Origin: CAWCPR01 sp963797475 | GTDB lineage: Bacteria > Chloroflexota > Anaerolineae > Anaerolineales > UBA4823 | DNA length: 64,000 nt | Direction: 5' to 3' | Assembly: GCA_963797475.1 (NCBI GenBank) | Contig: CAWCPR010000003.1 | Span: 868,001-932,000, forward strand | Part shown: positions 17,685 to 26,485 of the stretch, in pieces | How the letters are laid out: each line of letters starts with the position of its first letter | Numbering within the stretch: the stretch's first letter is position 1 | Made by a program: the position numbers and the translations under genes | The notes under the pieces: model-generated | What the model was told of the DNA's origin: nothing | Database searches by the model: none | The model's input: only the letters and a program-made list of their open reading frames with translations

Positions 17685-18104
17685 ATGAATGAGAAGGACG
17701 TAAAAGGTGACGGAACGAAGAGTAACCCCTGGCAGTTGAAGACCCCCAGCGGAAGCTCGCAGTACATTATGTACCGCGACGAAGCGGCAGATCCGCCGGC
17801 GTTGATTTGCGTGGTTGGTAAAACCGAGCTGCGCTATTATCTGCGCAGTATCGAAGATCTGCACGCCATGCTCAAGGAACATGGAGATTGGATGTTATTG
17901 GGCAGCGCCGACGAGCAAAAGCCAGCCGCCGAAGGCACAGTTGAAGCCTGGGGGCGCTCACCTGATAATCCGGTAGGAGGCTGGTATGGCTTGAAGAAAG
18001 GCTTACGCGGGCGCTTTGGGATGTACCTGCCTCCGCTGCTGGAAGCATTGGGGCTGGCCGAAGTGGAGCACAACGCCAGAAATAACCGCATGCGGGCGAT
18101 TTGA
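17685..18104 (+). CDS. Conserved-type hypothetical protein (DUF6855-like)
   Basis: A 139-residue soluble protein I associate with a small family of unknown function found in Actinobacteria and Chloroflexi: NPWQLKTPSGSSQY at the N-terminus, the central block DLHAMLKEHGDWMLLGSADE, and a strongly conserved C-terminal half (GTVEAWGRSPDNPVGGWYG, KKGLRGRFGMYLPPLLEALG). The family assignment is from memory. Ribosome site AGGAGGACAGGA lies upstream. TATACT at 17621-17626 may be its -10. No catalytic residues are evident and the gene stands alone. Confidence 0.72.
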   Translation: MNEKDVKGDGTKSNPWQLKTPSGSSQYIMYRDEAADPPALICVVGKTELRYYLRSIEDLHAMLKEHGDWMLLGSADEQKPAAEGTVEAWGRSPDNPVGGWYGLKKGLRGRFGMYLPPLLEALGLAEVEHNARNNRMRAI

Positions 18105-18126
18105 GGTTGTAACGAAGATTACATGG

Positions 18127-18531
18127 CTATCTGAGCAGGGCCGGCAGATAAAGAAAATAACCGCCGGTGATTAGCACCTGACCCGAATGGCCGGCGCCGT
18201 CGCTGTAGGTATAGGTCCCTGGGGGATTGGGGTCGTTCTGCTCGTGGGCGCAGTCCCCCAGGATTCTCAAGGCAGTCGCCTGGGCCTGTGAGGGCGGGCA
18301 GGCGCAGGCCAGGGCTTCCTCGGCCAGGGCGCGGGCGCGCTCGAAATGCCCCAGGCGGTTCTCGACATAGGCCAGGCTTGCCAGGGCGCTGGCCAGAGAT
18401 TCTGCGTGCCGGCTGCCGCGAGCGGCCTCGACCGCCGCCTGGGCGCACTGAAACGCCCGGCTGATCTCCCCCAGGCGCTCGAATGTATAACAATCTTCAA
18501 TTTGCCGCTGAATGGCTGGGATTACGCTCAT
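18127..18531 (-). pseudogene. Chimeric remnant: TPR segment joined to the tail of a secreted YLP-type protein
   Basis: The first about 100 residues are two or three TPR-like helix pairs (EDCYTFERLGEISRAFQC, SLAYVENRLGHFERARALAE) breaking off at CAHEQND, where a TPR protein would continue. The last about 32 residues (TYTYSDGAGHSGQVL ending GYFLYLPALLR) look like the terminus of an exported protein; similar YLP[IL]..R endings occur at 20477 and 21230. The two parts do not normally occur together, so this is best read as a deletion junction. The open frame has an ATG but no good ribosome site. Confidence 0.5.
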
Positions 18532-18598
18532 TTTGCCAGCAGGTTAGCCCTCGCATGGTGAATTTGATGGGAGTTGGTAAGGCGAGGAAGCACCTAAA

Positions 18599-18778
18599 TT
18601 ATACCTTCAGGTTGTCGCCTTTTTTCAATTCGCCAGCATGCTCGCTGGCAGCCAGGCGATCAAATTCCCAAACATCCACCCACAAGCCCGGATCGATCTG
18701 CAGGGCGATGGCGTCGCCTTCGACGACCAGCCAGCCGGGACCCAGGGTCTTCTGCAAACTGTTTCCGTTGTCGATCGA
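18599..18778 (-). pseudogene. Fragment of a SARP/BTAD-type regulator (N-terminal winged helix end)
   Basis: An open stretch of 59 codons without start, ending in TAA at 18599-18601. It reads SLQKTLGPGWLVVEGDAIAL followed by PGLWVDVWEFDRLAASEH, the typical end of the OmpR-like winged helix and beginning of the BTAD domain in AfsR/SARP regulators (LxxxLG...L...G..L.L....WVDVWEFE). The frame has a stop just upstream. It lies 68 bases before the TPR remnant on the same strand, so both may be relics of one BTAD-TPR regulator. Confidence 0.5.
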
Positions 18779-18898
18779 TTAAGGTTGGGCCGGTTTCTTC
18801 TTCCTGAAAAGCCAGGAGAGCGGGCTGGTATTCGTGCTAAAATCCAATACGATTTTACCGCCACAATTTTAGATAAACATCAAATTAGGAGTCTCTTG

Positions 18899-19396
18899 AT
18901 GATCGAGAATTTTCTTGAAAAATTATTTGAGCACAACAACTGGGCGAACCTGCAGATTATCCAGGCTTGCTCCGCCCTGAGCGACGAGCAGCTCGACGCC
19001 GAACCCCAGTCCGCAACGAAAGGGAGCATTCGCCAGACCCTGACCCATCTCGTGTCTTCGCAGCGCGGCTACCTGGCGCTCCTGACCCTGCCGGTTGAGG
19101 CAAGGCCCAGCGGCCCCGTGGCATTCGCTGAGCTGCAGGAGTCCGCCAGCGCCAGCGGAGAAGGGCTGCTGGCCCTGGCGCACGGCGGGCCCGGCAAATC
19201 CCCGCAGGCTCGACTGCAGACGAGAGATGGGTACCTGGCGGAGCCCTGGGTCGTCATGGTTCAGGCAATTAACCATGCGACCGAACACCGCGAGCAGATC
19301 AAGAGCATGCTCAGCGCCCTGGGCGTGACGCCTCCGGAAATCGATGGTTGGAGCTATGGAGAAGCCACAAGTGCCCTCACCCCGATATCCGCTTAA
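18899..19396 (+). CDS. DinB-family (four-helix bundle) protein
   Basis: A 165-residue DinB/YfiT-like protein. The start at ATG 18899 is set by TTAGGAG six to seven bases upstream; the open frame to 18638 overlaps a SARP relic on the other strand. Metal-ligand candidates in the usual places are His in LFEHNNWAN (helix 1), His in LTHLVSSQRGYL (helix 2) and the two His in NHATEHREQI (helix 4). Such proteins act as thiol-dependent transferases or hydrolases in other bacteria; here the substrate is unknown. Its stop codon touches the ATG of the next gene, so the two are translationally coupled. Confidence 0.82.
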   Translation: MIENFLEKLFEHNNWANLQIIQACSALSDEQLDAEPQSATKGSIRQTLTHLVSSQRGYLALLTLPVEARPSGPVAFAELQESASASGEGLLALAHGGPGKSPQARLQTRDGYLAEPWVVMVQAINHATEHREQIKSMLSALGVTPPEIDGWSYGEATSALTPISA

Positions 19397-20427
19397 ATGA
19401 ATCACGCCATTCCACCCACAATGCACGCGGTTCAATTGGATGAGCCGAACGGCGGGTTAACGCTGCGTGAAATTCCAACGCCACATCCGCAGGCGGGACA
19501 GGTCCTCATTCGTATGGCGGCCGCGCCCATCAACCCGTCGGATCTCGGATCGCTGACGGGCGTGGGTTACAGCGGCGAGCTTCAATTTCCATTCACGCCA
19601 GGGTTGGAAGGCAGCGGAACCGTCGTCGAAGCAGGTAAGGGCTGGATGCCGCGCCTGTTGAACGGGCGCCGTGTCGCATGCTCCGCACCGTTGCCAGGCA
19701 ATGGCACATGGGCGGAATATATGGTCACCTCTGCGCAGTCGTGCATACCGCTGAACAAGAACGTGAGTTTGGAACAAGGCGCGCTGGCGCTGGTTAATCC
19801 TTTGACCGCATTGGCCATGTTTGAAATTGCAAAACGGGGAAAACATCGCGCCATTGTCAGCACCCCGGCCGCGAGCGCGCTGGGAGGCATGATTTTACGG
19901 GTGGGGAAACAACGTAACGTCCCGGTCATTCATATCGTTCGGCGGCAGGCGCAGGTGGAGCAAGTTCGCCGGCAGGGCGGCGAGCTTGTGTTAAACAGCA
20001 GCGACCCGGATTTTGTCGAGCAATTACGAGCCACGGCGCACGAATATCAGGCGACCCTTTTCCTGGACGCCATTGGCGGCAGTATGACCCAGCAGCTCGC
20101 CGACGCCGCACCGTTCGGAAGCACGATTTTGATGTATTCGCGTTTGTCGCAACAAGACAGCCTCATCGACGCCCTCACTGCGTTGGTCAAGCATTTGCAT
20201 TTTGAAGGCTGGTTCCTTCCAAACTGGCTTCGCGAAAAGATCTCGTTCAGATACTGCAATTATCTCAACAAGCGCAATCCCTGTTGGGGACCGATTTGAA
20301 GTCTCCCATTCACAAGCGCTTTCCGCTGGCGGCGGCGCAAAAGGGACTTGAAACGTATGTTAGCCACATGAGCGCAGGAAAAATATTGTTGGTGGCAAAT
20401 CCGCAAGAGGTCCCGCTCGATGGCTGA
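19397..20427 (+). pseudogene. Zinc-type/quinone oxidoreductase (MDR family), frameshifted near the 3' end
   Basis: An NADPH-dependent medium-chain reductase of about 343 residues once two frames are joined. The N-terminal GroES-like domain is clear (APINPSDLG, FTPGLEGSGTVVEAG), and the cofactor domain contains ASALGGMILRVGK and LDAIGGSMTQQLAD. The main frame ends prematurely at 20299 (CWGPI). The -1 frame carries the missing end from about 20275: TDLKSPIHKRFPLAAAQKG, then YVSHMSAGKILLV, stop 20425-20427. That tail is exactly the family's conserved C-terminus. One lost base near 20275 explains it. No zinc-binding cysteines are evident, so a quinone-reductase-like member is more likely than an alcohol dehydrogenase. 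Confidence 0.8.
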
Positions 20428-20476
20428 AACAAACTCGCGGCGGCGATGGTTGCATGCAAGGCCGTCCGAGGCGCAC

Positions 20477-20838
20477 TCAGCGCAGCATCAGGGGCGCGTA
20501 CTGGTTGTACGGGTAGGTCACAACAGTGGTGAAATTATAGACTTTAGTATTACATCCCATGCCAGGGTCCTGGCGCAGGCCATCGACCAGGGGCGCCAAC
20601 AAGTTGGCGGGCGTCGCGCTCACCGGGATGGTCAGTGCGGGTATCTCGGCGAAATCGGTGACGCACGGCAGCATCGGCGGTAAGAATGTTTGCCGGCCAA
20701 TCTGCACCTTGGCGGTATACATCGCTTTGATTTGCACGGCTTCGAGAGCGGGCAGCTCGAACTCGAAATTGAAATCATAAGGGCCGTTTAGCGTACTGCC
20801 AGCGGACAGCGCCACGACCACCGATGGGGCCGAGGTGG
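20477..20838 (-). pseudogene. 3' fragment of a secreted protein with YAPLMLR tail
   Basis: About 120 residues of beta-rich sequence (VVVALSAGSTLNGPYDFNFE, FELPALEAVQIKAMYTAKV, ALTIPVSATPANLLAPLVDG) ending YPYNQYAPLMLR. The ending resembles the YLP[IL]..R tails nearby. The frame stays open to 21097, but beyond about 20838 it overlaps a more convincing BACON-like domain on the plus strand. I therefore read this as a 5'-truncated gene end. Confidence 0.45.
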
Positions 20839-21230
20839 CCGCTGGCACAGATCCGCTGCGCGCTGACCAGGTGCCAGCCAATACGCCTGTCCTGGTAGTG
20901 GGCTCGAACGATCTGCAGTACGACTTGCAAGTTGGCGACCCTGCCCCGGCCTCGGAGACGTTGTGGATTTCTAACGGCGGCAGCGGGTCAGTGAACTGGA
21001 CGGCTTCCAGCGACGCGGTCTGGCTGCACGCCACGCCGCCCGGGGACAGCGCTCCGGCGCAGCTCACCCTCAGCCTGGATCCCAGCGGTCTGCCCATCGG
21101 GCTTTACACCGGGCATGTGACCGTCAGCGCCAACGGAGCGGCAGGCAGCCCGCACACGCTCACCGTCCAGTTGCACATCTGGCGGCGGGGAGATTTGCCA
21201 GAGTTGTATTTGCCGATTTTGAGGAAATAA
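20835..21230 (+). pseudogene. 3' fragment of a BACON-like domain secreted protein ending YLPILRK
   Basis: About 120 residues with the BACON/Ig-like pattern: ETLWISNGGSGSVNWTASS, WLHATPPGDSAPAQLTLSLD, LPIGLYTGHVTVSANGAAG, TLTVQLHI, then LYLPILRK and stop. It lacks a signal peptide and start, so it is the end of a larger exported protein. It abuts the minus-strand fragment 20477-20838 head to head, which implies a rearrangement breakpoint near 20835. Confidence 0.5.
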
Positions 21231-21238
21231 GTCCAGAG

Positions 21239-21280
21239 AAAAGCGATCCCGGCGGATAAATCCCCGCCGGGATCGCTTTT
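21239..21280. terminator. Bidirectional terminator with a 17-bp perfect stem
   Basis: AAAAGCGATCCCGGCGG (21239-21255) pairs completely with CCGCCGGGATCGCTTTT (21264-21280) around an 8-base loop. T-runs are built into both strands. It sits between the plus-strand BACON fragment and the convergent PadR gene. Confidence 0.88.
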
Positions 21281-21303
21281 GGAGAGCGGTAGAAATAGGA
21301 TTT

Positions 21304-21696
21304 TTAAGTCCCCTCATCGCCCAGCCGCCGGGCAGCAGCCACCAGGCTCTGCATGCGGGCTGTCTCAGCTTCCAGCACCCGCCGGCCGCGTTGGGTGAGC
21401 CGGTAGGCCTTGCGAGGCTTGCCGGGGTGTTTGCTCTCGGCGGCGTGTCCGCCGGCGCCGCTCTCCTCTTCCGATTCTGGTGAATCCACGCGCTGGATCA
21501 GCTCCTGGTCCAGCAGCCGCGCCAGCCCTTCGTACAGCGTCCCGGTGCTCAATTTCACCTTTCCCGCGCTGAGTGCTTCTATTTCTTTCATAATGGCATT
21601 CCCGTGCTTTTCGCCCTGGGTCAGGCTGAGCAGGATGAAAAACGTCGGTTCACGGAGGGGCAGCAAGTCGAGAATGGGATCAGAGGTCTGGTTCAT
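21304..21696 (-). CDS. PadR-family transcriptional regulator
   Basis: A 130-residue winged-helix repressor. REPTFFILLSLTQGEKHGNA, IMKEIEALSAGKVKLSTGTL, YEGLARLLDQELIQRV and KAYRLTQRGRRVLEAETARM are the standard PadR-N landmarks (H-G-Y/N, S-x-G-T-L-Y, R-x-Y-x-L-T). The wing is lengthened by a Ser/Glu/Gly-rich insert (SPESEEESGAGGHAAESKHP). The C-terminal helix for dimerisation is short, as in the small PadR class. It is isolated, with no ABC or other typical target beside it. Confidence 0.9.
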   Translation of the reverse strand: MNQTSDPILDLLPLREPTFFILLSLTQGEKHGNAIMKEIEALSAGKVKLSTGTLYEGLARLLDQELIQRVDSPESEEESGAGGHAAESKHPGKPRKAYRLTQRGRRVLEAETARMQSLVAAARRLGDEGT

Positions 21697-21881
21697 AAAC
21701 TAATCTGAATGGCGTCCGAACAATCCATTGCCCAACGCCTTCGCTGCGAGGGGTGAGGGCTGGGGAGGAGGCTGTCAGCAAGAATTTGAATAAGGATGAT
21801 TTATCTTATCACTTTCGCCCGAAAAAATAAATGAGGACCAGGGCAGGATTGATTCCAAGGATTCCTGAATCAATTTAGTCC
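21697..21881. other. Intergenic boundary of the AT-rich island
   Basis: Between the PadR start and the end of the GIY-YIG gene. The minus strand contains GATAAGATAAATCATCC, a possible -10 region for padR. Base composition changes visibly here from GC-rich to AT-rich. Confidence 0.3.
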
Positions 21882-22436
21882 TTATTTGGCGCCTCTACGA
21901 CCAAACATTGGGGACAGCTCATCCCAAAGGGTGTCTTCAAGTGCTTGATATACCCTTGAATCACGTCCACCTTGGTATTTAGCACACTTGAACTCGAGTT
22001 CAAGTGGAAAATGACTGGCCCAGCATGCAAGATGTAGACCAAAAGTACTTTTGGCACCATAGCCTAGATGATCCTTCAAACGTTGATGCAAATTCCTTGA
22101 GCTTCCGACATAAAAACAGCGAGACGGGCCATTAAACCTGGGAAATGCGCGGCCATCTTTCTTAGCTTTTGCTGTTTTGAATGCTTCTTCTATGGCGGAG
22201 AGATTTATCTGTTCCGATACCAAGCGAATGATGTACAAGGTTATATTTCCCTTACCCACCCACTGGGAAACATCATTAATAATAGAGAGAGTTCCGATGC
22301 CTGGTTGTATAGTGTTCGTGACGAATATCCAGGTATTGGTTTCGATCGGTACAATGCCAGAAACCTGGGTTGAAAGCCAAATCAGATTGTCTTGTGTTTT
22401 TATCGTGAGACCATTGAAATCGATTGTTTCCATCAT
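21882..22436 (-). CDS. GIY-YIG-like nuclease domain protein
   Basis: A 184-residue protein. The C-terminal half has a degenerate GIY-YIG signature: CFYVGSSRNLHQRLKDHLG (Y-V-G-S with the conserved Arg in NLHQRL), followed by an Ala/Trp-rich helix, and ALEDTLWDELSPMFGRRG, which places the catalytic Glu and the closing P-x-x-G. The first Y of GIY is missing. The N-terminal 100 residues are unassigned. Such domains act in restriction, repair or homing. It lies in the AT-rich island with other possible defence genes. The ribosome site is weak. Confidence 0.6.
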   Translation of the reverse strand: MMETIDFNGLTIKTQDNLIWLSTQVSGIVPIETNTWIFVTNTIQPGIGTLSIINDVSQWVGKGNITLYIIRLVSEQINLSAIEEAFKTAKAKKDGRAFPRFNGPSRCFYVGSSRNLHQRLKDHLGYGAKSTFGLHLACWASHFPLELEFKCAKYQGGRDSRVYQALEDTLWDELSPMFGRRGAK

Positions 22437-22511
22437 CTTCTTGTCGAAATATCCTCCATCTATCTAATTTGTATTGAACAAATTGAGCATACCAAATCGG
22501 TTGTATCGTTT

Positions 22512-22910
22512 TTATTGGTGTGAGTATTTCAGGAATGTAACGCTCAGTGAAAAAATAACCAGGCTTAATGCAATAGTTCCGAAACAGCAGCAATTAGAAT
22601 CTTGAGATGGACTCCCCTTTTTCTTTTGATGAGAATACCCCGATCTTTTAGATCGCTTACTCAGATGTGCACTCGATGATGAACTCTCTAGCTTGTCGAT
22701 AACTCCCGGCCCAGACTTGCCAGTATAAATATAATTGTGATTATGCAAAAATTGAAAATCTCTGTTCCGAATACTGGCTCCATCCATATACCCCTTTCTT
22801 CTCAGATAATCCAAACCACCGGGAGTTATCTGATAGGTTGTAATCTTACTCTCAAATGAAGCGACAATGTAAAATCCGGGCTTTGATTTATACTCATGTA
22901 AAACTGGCAT
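22512..22910 (-). CDS. Hypothetical protein with C-terminal membrane helix
   Basis: A 132-residue protein not assigned to a family. The first 60 residues may form a winged-helix-like fold (YQITPGGLDYLRRKGYMDG resembles a winged-helix wing with Leu-Arg-Arg-Lys-Gly-Tyr). A Ser/Lys-rich linker follows (ESSSSSAHLSKRSKRS), then three cysteines and a hydrophobic helix (CCCFGTIALSLVIFSLSVTF), so it is probably tail-anchored. It lies between the GIY-YIG gene and the secreted propeller on the same strand. Confidence 0.5.
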   Translation of the reverse strand: MPVLHEYKSKPGFYIVASFESKITTYQITPGGLDYLRRKGYMDGASIRNRDFQFLHNHNYIYTGKSGPGVIDKLESSSSSAHLSKRSKRSGYSHQKKKGSPSQDSNCCCFGTIALSLVIFSLSVTFLKYSHQ

Positions 22911-22984
22911 TTATCTCACCTAACTGCTTGAAGATTTAATAAAGCCCTCATGGAAACCCAAGGCGCCTGAGTTCTTCCGCCACT

Positions 22985-24205
22985 TTATTTGAGAATGTTT
23001 GCACACAACAACCCTTGAGTTTGAGAATTAAAAGGAATCTCCGCCAGAGCGCAAAACTTCTTCGGTTGGCTGCTGATTGCGGCGGCCGAGAGATATCCCC
23101 ATGATTTTGACGCGGGCAATTGTCCTGTTTTTCGCTCGGGCTGCGAACACCCATTTAGCAATGCCAGACTAAAATTGTTCGAATTGTATTCCTTCCATCC
23201 GAATACTACATTTCCTTCGCTATCTCGCGTAGGTGCAGTGCTCTCCCAAATGTCATCATAACCGGATAGAACAAGTTCGGGTCCCCAATTCATATTGTTG
23301 TCAAGACATTGATGATACAACCCAGTCACATAGCTGCCTGGAACTGGCACGCTGGCTGTACGGTACATGTGTAAATTATCACGTGTATCTAGAATCGATA
23401 GATCAGACCAGTTTGCGTTGGGTATTGGTAAAAGCTCAATCTGAAATGCTCCGTTAATCCAGTAAGAATAGACCAGATGATCATCCAAATCACGCCCGAA
23501 AAAGCGCATCCCACCAGCGCGATCCGGCGAAAAATTCCAACGCACAATTTGGCTCCCGGTATCCGGGGTGATATCGACCGGACCGCTCCAGGTATTTTGA
23601 ATGCGATCCTGTAGAAAGTAATTTTCCCTAAGAATATCTGACACTCGATAAATGATGTGAAGATTGCCTTGGTCGTCGTAGTTCAGGACTGCTTTCGGAT
23701 TTGTACCTGGGAGTCGCGTGATCTCTTCTTCCGGACTCCATTGCCTGCCGTCAAAGCTGGCGTACATTAAGCGATAAGGTCCTCCAAACGCCATCTCGTT
23801 GTACCACACCAGATGAATTCGCCCATCTTGGGTTATAAGTGGAGGAAGGAGCGTCTTGGAAATGCCCAGGGTGTTCGCAATTGGGGCAGGAGTGGACCAA
23901 CCGTTCCCGTTTTGATAGGTATGATAGATGAAAGCCGCACCGCTGATCGACCAGGTATCCCAGAGAATGTGCATCTTACCGGAATGGTCTATTACCAACC
24001 ACGGATTATTAAAGGGTGAGGGCTGGATAGTTACCTGCTCGGTTTGCCCCCAACGCCATACCGGATCGAATTCGCGTTGGACTATAGGCAAATATAATGA
24101 ATGGCTTGTTTCACCCAATTGAGCATTGGCTAACGTAGTTCCTTGAATTGTCCTCAAGGTAAGGCTGGCGACGATGACGCATGCAAAGCTGAGCCATTTC
24201 TTCAT
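22985..24205 (-). CDS. Secreted beta-propeller protein (sialidase/BNR-like) with YLPIVQR motif
   Basis: A 406-residue exported protein. A signal peptide (WLSFACVIVASLTLRTIQG) is followed by a short SHSLYLPIVQREF element close to the mature N-terminus. The rest has repeating units with Asp-x-Gly loops and Trp strands, for example VIDHSGKMHILWDTW, TQDGRIHLVWYNE, YDDQGNLHIIYRV and SEGNVVFGWKEYN, as in sialidase-like propellers. I see no complete catalytic set, so a binding or unknown enzymatic role is equally possible. The YLP motif links it to the truncated secreted genes at 18-21 kb. Confidence 0.7.
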   Translation of the reverse strand: MKKWLSFACVIVASLTLRTIQGTTLANAQLGETSHSLYLPIVQREFDPVWRWGQTEQVTIQPSPFNNPWLVIDHSGKMHILWDTWSISGAAFIYHTYQNGNGWSTPAPIANTLGISKTLLPPLITQDGRIHLVWYNEMAFGGPYRLMYASFDGRQWSPEEEITRLPGTNPKAVLNYDDQGNLHIIYRVSDILRENYFLQDRIQNTWSGPVDITPDTGSQIVRWNFSPDRAGGMRFFGRDLDDHLVYSYWINGAFQIELLPIPNANWSDLSILDTRDNLHMYRTASVPVPGSYVTGLYHQCLDNNMNWGPELVLSGYDDIWESTAPTRDSEGNVVFGWKEYNSNNFSLALLNGCSQPERKTGQLPASKSWGYLSAAAISSQPKKFCALAEIPFNSQTQGLLCANILK

Positions 24206-24802
24206 GTTAAATTTTACCCTTCGGGGGCAGGTTGGAATTCCCCCATTTGAAGTGTAATTTTCTTCTTTTTTGTTTTCAGTTTTATTGTGGTCGCACTTTT
24301 AACCAAATGGTTCTGTTGAATCATACACCCTCAACTCGGTCTGAGTTTAGCGAATCTCATGGATGCCCTTAACGATTCTGATAAGTGTACGACCCGTCTG
24401 AGTAAGAGCCGAAAACAAAAAAGTGTCCGGAAGTGCACACTTCCGACCACTTTTCTCCTGCAAATCCAGCGCCCGCGGCTATCGTTGGGTGCAGCTCACC
24501 ACGGCAATTTTGTCGGCTGCCCGCGAACTGCAAAGATTGCAGAGCTCCTCGGCGAATGGACCGAACTCTAATCGACTTAAATGCTATATCCTGTGTCACT
24601 TTCAATGAATTGAGAGATGATTTCGATCATTGGCTCAAAGTTTACTATGGTGTTTGACCCTTTATTTGGAAATAATTATTGTTTGGTACTGATCTAAACG
24701 ATAACCCTACGTAATTCCCGTGGTAAAAAGCCTGGGGGAAATTGCAGTAGTTATATCATTTTCAACATAAATTCGTTCCACCTAGCCAAAGTGTAAATAA
24801 TT
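24206..24802. other. Long gene-free stretch with an interrupted hairpin
   Basis: About 600 bases without a convincing gene. At 24419-24454 an inverted repeat (7 bp AAAAGTG/CACTTTT, 2-by-2 internal loop, 8 bp CGGAAGTG/CACTTCCG) could end transcription in either direction. Short frames across 24370-24600 have no recognisable domain. The stretch may contain the promoter of the secreted propeller gene. Confidence 0.4.
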
Positions 24803-26485
24803 TCAACTTTCCGATGGATCATCATCCTTATTCGATATATTTTTTCGTGGGGAAAAAATTACTTCTCTCCACCAGAATGGAAATACTGGGGTACGATGAT
24901 ATTTATTTGCCAATAGCAACAACGATGGCACACCCAATTTAATTGGGGAATAATCTCGTTTATCTTTACCCAAAGCGTGGCGCGCTTGCACGTCAGCAAG
25001 AAATTCATCAAATCTTTCAGGAAGAATTGGAATTATTTCTGTGTCGCCTTCATGCACCTCACGAAAGTATAAAATATCTTCAACATCCTCGGGAGGGTAC
25101 CAAACCTGATAATTTACATCACTAAAAACTGTATGATATGTTTCATAAACGTCCTTCAGATTTAAAAGTAAACAAAATTCAAATAGAAAATATATTAAAG
25201 TTGAGGATAAATCGACATATTGAAACGGTCGGGCATCGGTTGCCTCAAATTCGATTACCGCATCAATATTGTTGTAAAGTTCTGGTAGTCTATTTTTCAC
25301 CTTTTTTCGAATAGATAAGTGTTCGAAAATATCTCGTATCCACCCAACAGCGATATCATTTCTCCCGGCGAGTAATAATGCCCATAGTCCCAGAAAGATA
25401 TCAATTGAATGGTTGTCAAGTAGCGGCCGATGCCTGGAAGGATTAGTCGTAAGTGTACTAATTAATAACTCGGATGCTCTATTGAATAGTCGCAATATGG
25501 TTTCATCTCTTGGCAAAAACGCTAATGAAACTGCTAAGAATCCCAAATTTCCAATCACTCTAAAGGTTCTTAAGGGATATTCAACTGCTTCCTCAAATCC
25601 ACCCCAAAATAAACCGTTTTGAATATAAAGAACAGGAGCAAGTTTTTCGCTCCAATCTAATAATAATTGGAGATAAAGTAGATAGGTTCTTGAAAATTCG
25701 CTGAAGATAGGTTTACTTGTAAGACCGTTAACGATCATCCAGCCCCATATCTGTAACATTGAATATTCATAAATATTCAAAGCAGTTGACAGATTATTTT
25801 GTTCTTGACATTGTTTACGAATGATCGCCAATATTAGACGGAGGAAGCCAAACAACCTCTCGCGCTTCTTTTTTGTGATATTAACTTGAGTTGTTAAAAA
25901 TGTTCCCAATAATTGCTTATAATCGATCAAATCATAGTCAGGAACATCCAGAAAAATCAGTGTTCGTTTCAATAATTTTTGATGCATAATGGGCAATATA
26001 CGTTCGTTTAGTAAATATTGCTCAAATTGTGAAGATAAAATATCAATATCCCATCGCTCAAAGTCGATTTTCGGTTTAAAAGAATTTTCGATATAACCGT
26101 TAAATTTTTCTCGAACATTCTCGCGTAAGGTACCATTATGGGCTAGAATTACTTTCTTATTCGCCTTTTGCAGGCGCGGTTGTGTCAAATCATCGAATTG
26201 TACATCTAGCAAATTATTCAAAGTGGCTCTTATACTATTTGGCCCACCATCCCAAAGCTGTTGGTCAATATCACCAGCTTTGACTTGGATTAGAAGCAAT
26301 ATGCCTAATTCTCCTTCAGTGGAATATGCAGCTAGATCTACACCATGTTCGATTTCTCCACGAAATGCTAACTTAATTACTTGAAATCGCATCGCTCGGA
26401 GGAGATCAGGCAGTATCGCATCCAACTCCTCTCGTTCGTTCAACTGTAGCAAATAATCCTGAATTAGAAACCGCATATCACTCAT
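24803..26485 (-). CDS. Unknown protein with N-terminal PD-(D/E)XK-type nuclease-like domain
   Basis: A 560-residue AT-rich gene. Residues about 25-120 fit a restriction-endonuclease-like fold: AMRFQVIKLAFRGEIEHGVDLAAY places the catalytic Asp in GVDLAAY, and ILLLIQVKAGDID supplies the Q-x-K pair. The remaining 430 residues are all-helical with many Leu/Trp (LLYLQLLLDWSEKLAP; IFLGLWALLLAG), without a motif I can name. Its ATG overlaps by eight bases the end of the IS-interrupted gene upstream, so the two were one translational unit. The context suggests a DNA-targeting defence pair, which is inference. Confidence 0.6.
   Translation of the reverse strand: MSDMRFLIQDYLLQLNEREELDAILPDLLRAMRFQVIKLAFRGEIEHGVDLAAYSTEGELGILLLIQVKAGDIDQQLWDGGPNSIRATLNNLLDVQFDDLTQPRLQKANKKVILAHNGTLRENVREKFNGYIENSFKPKIDFERWDIDILSSQFEQYLLNERILPIMHQKLLKRTLIFLDVPDYDLIDYKQLLGTFLTTQVNITKKKRERLFGFLRLILAIIRKQCQEQNNLSTALNIYEYSMLQIWGWMIVNGLTSKPIFSEFSRTYLLYLQLLLDWSEKLAPVLYIQNGLFWGGFEEAVEYPLRTFRVIGNLGFLAVSLAFLPRDETILRLFNRASELLISTLTTNPSRHRPLLDNHSIDIFLGLWALLLAGRNDIAVGWIRDIFEHLSIRKKVKNRLPELYNNIDAVIEFEATDARPFQYVDLSSTLIYFLFEFCLLLNLKDVYETYHTVFSDVNYQVWYPPEDVEDILYFREVHEGDTEIIPILPERFDEFLADVQARHALGKDKRDYSPIKLGVPSLLLLANKYHRTPVFPFWWREVIFSPRKNISNKDDDPSES

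Noticed and set aside
18638..18898. Upstream extension of the DinB gene
   Set aside because: A good ribosome site fixes the start at 18899, and the extension lies over the SARP relic on the other strand.
20297..20299. UGA ending the quinone reductase frame as a second selenocysteine codon
   Set aside because: The conserved C-terminus continues in a different frame from about 20275, so this is a frameshift; the sequence before the UGA (CWGPI) is already out of frame.
20839..21097. Full 206-codon minus-strand frame from 21097
   Set aside because: Beyond about 20838 it runs antisense to a convincing BACON-like domain, so only the 3' part is kept.
24369..24605. Small minus-strand frame of 78 codons in the 24.2-24.8 kb gap
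   Set aside because: No domain, no ribosome site, and it spans the inverted repeat; likely non-coding.
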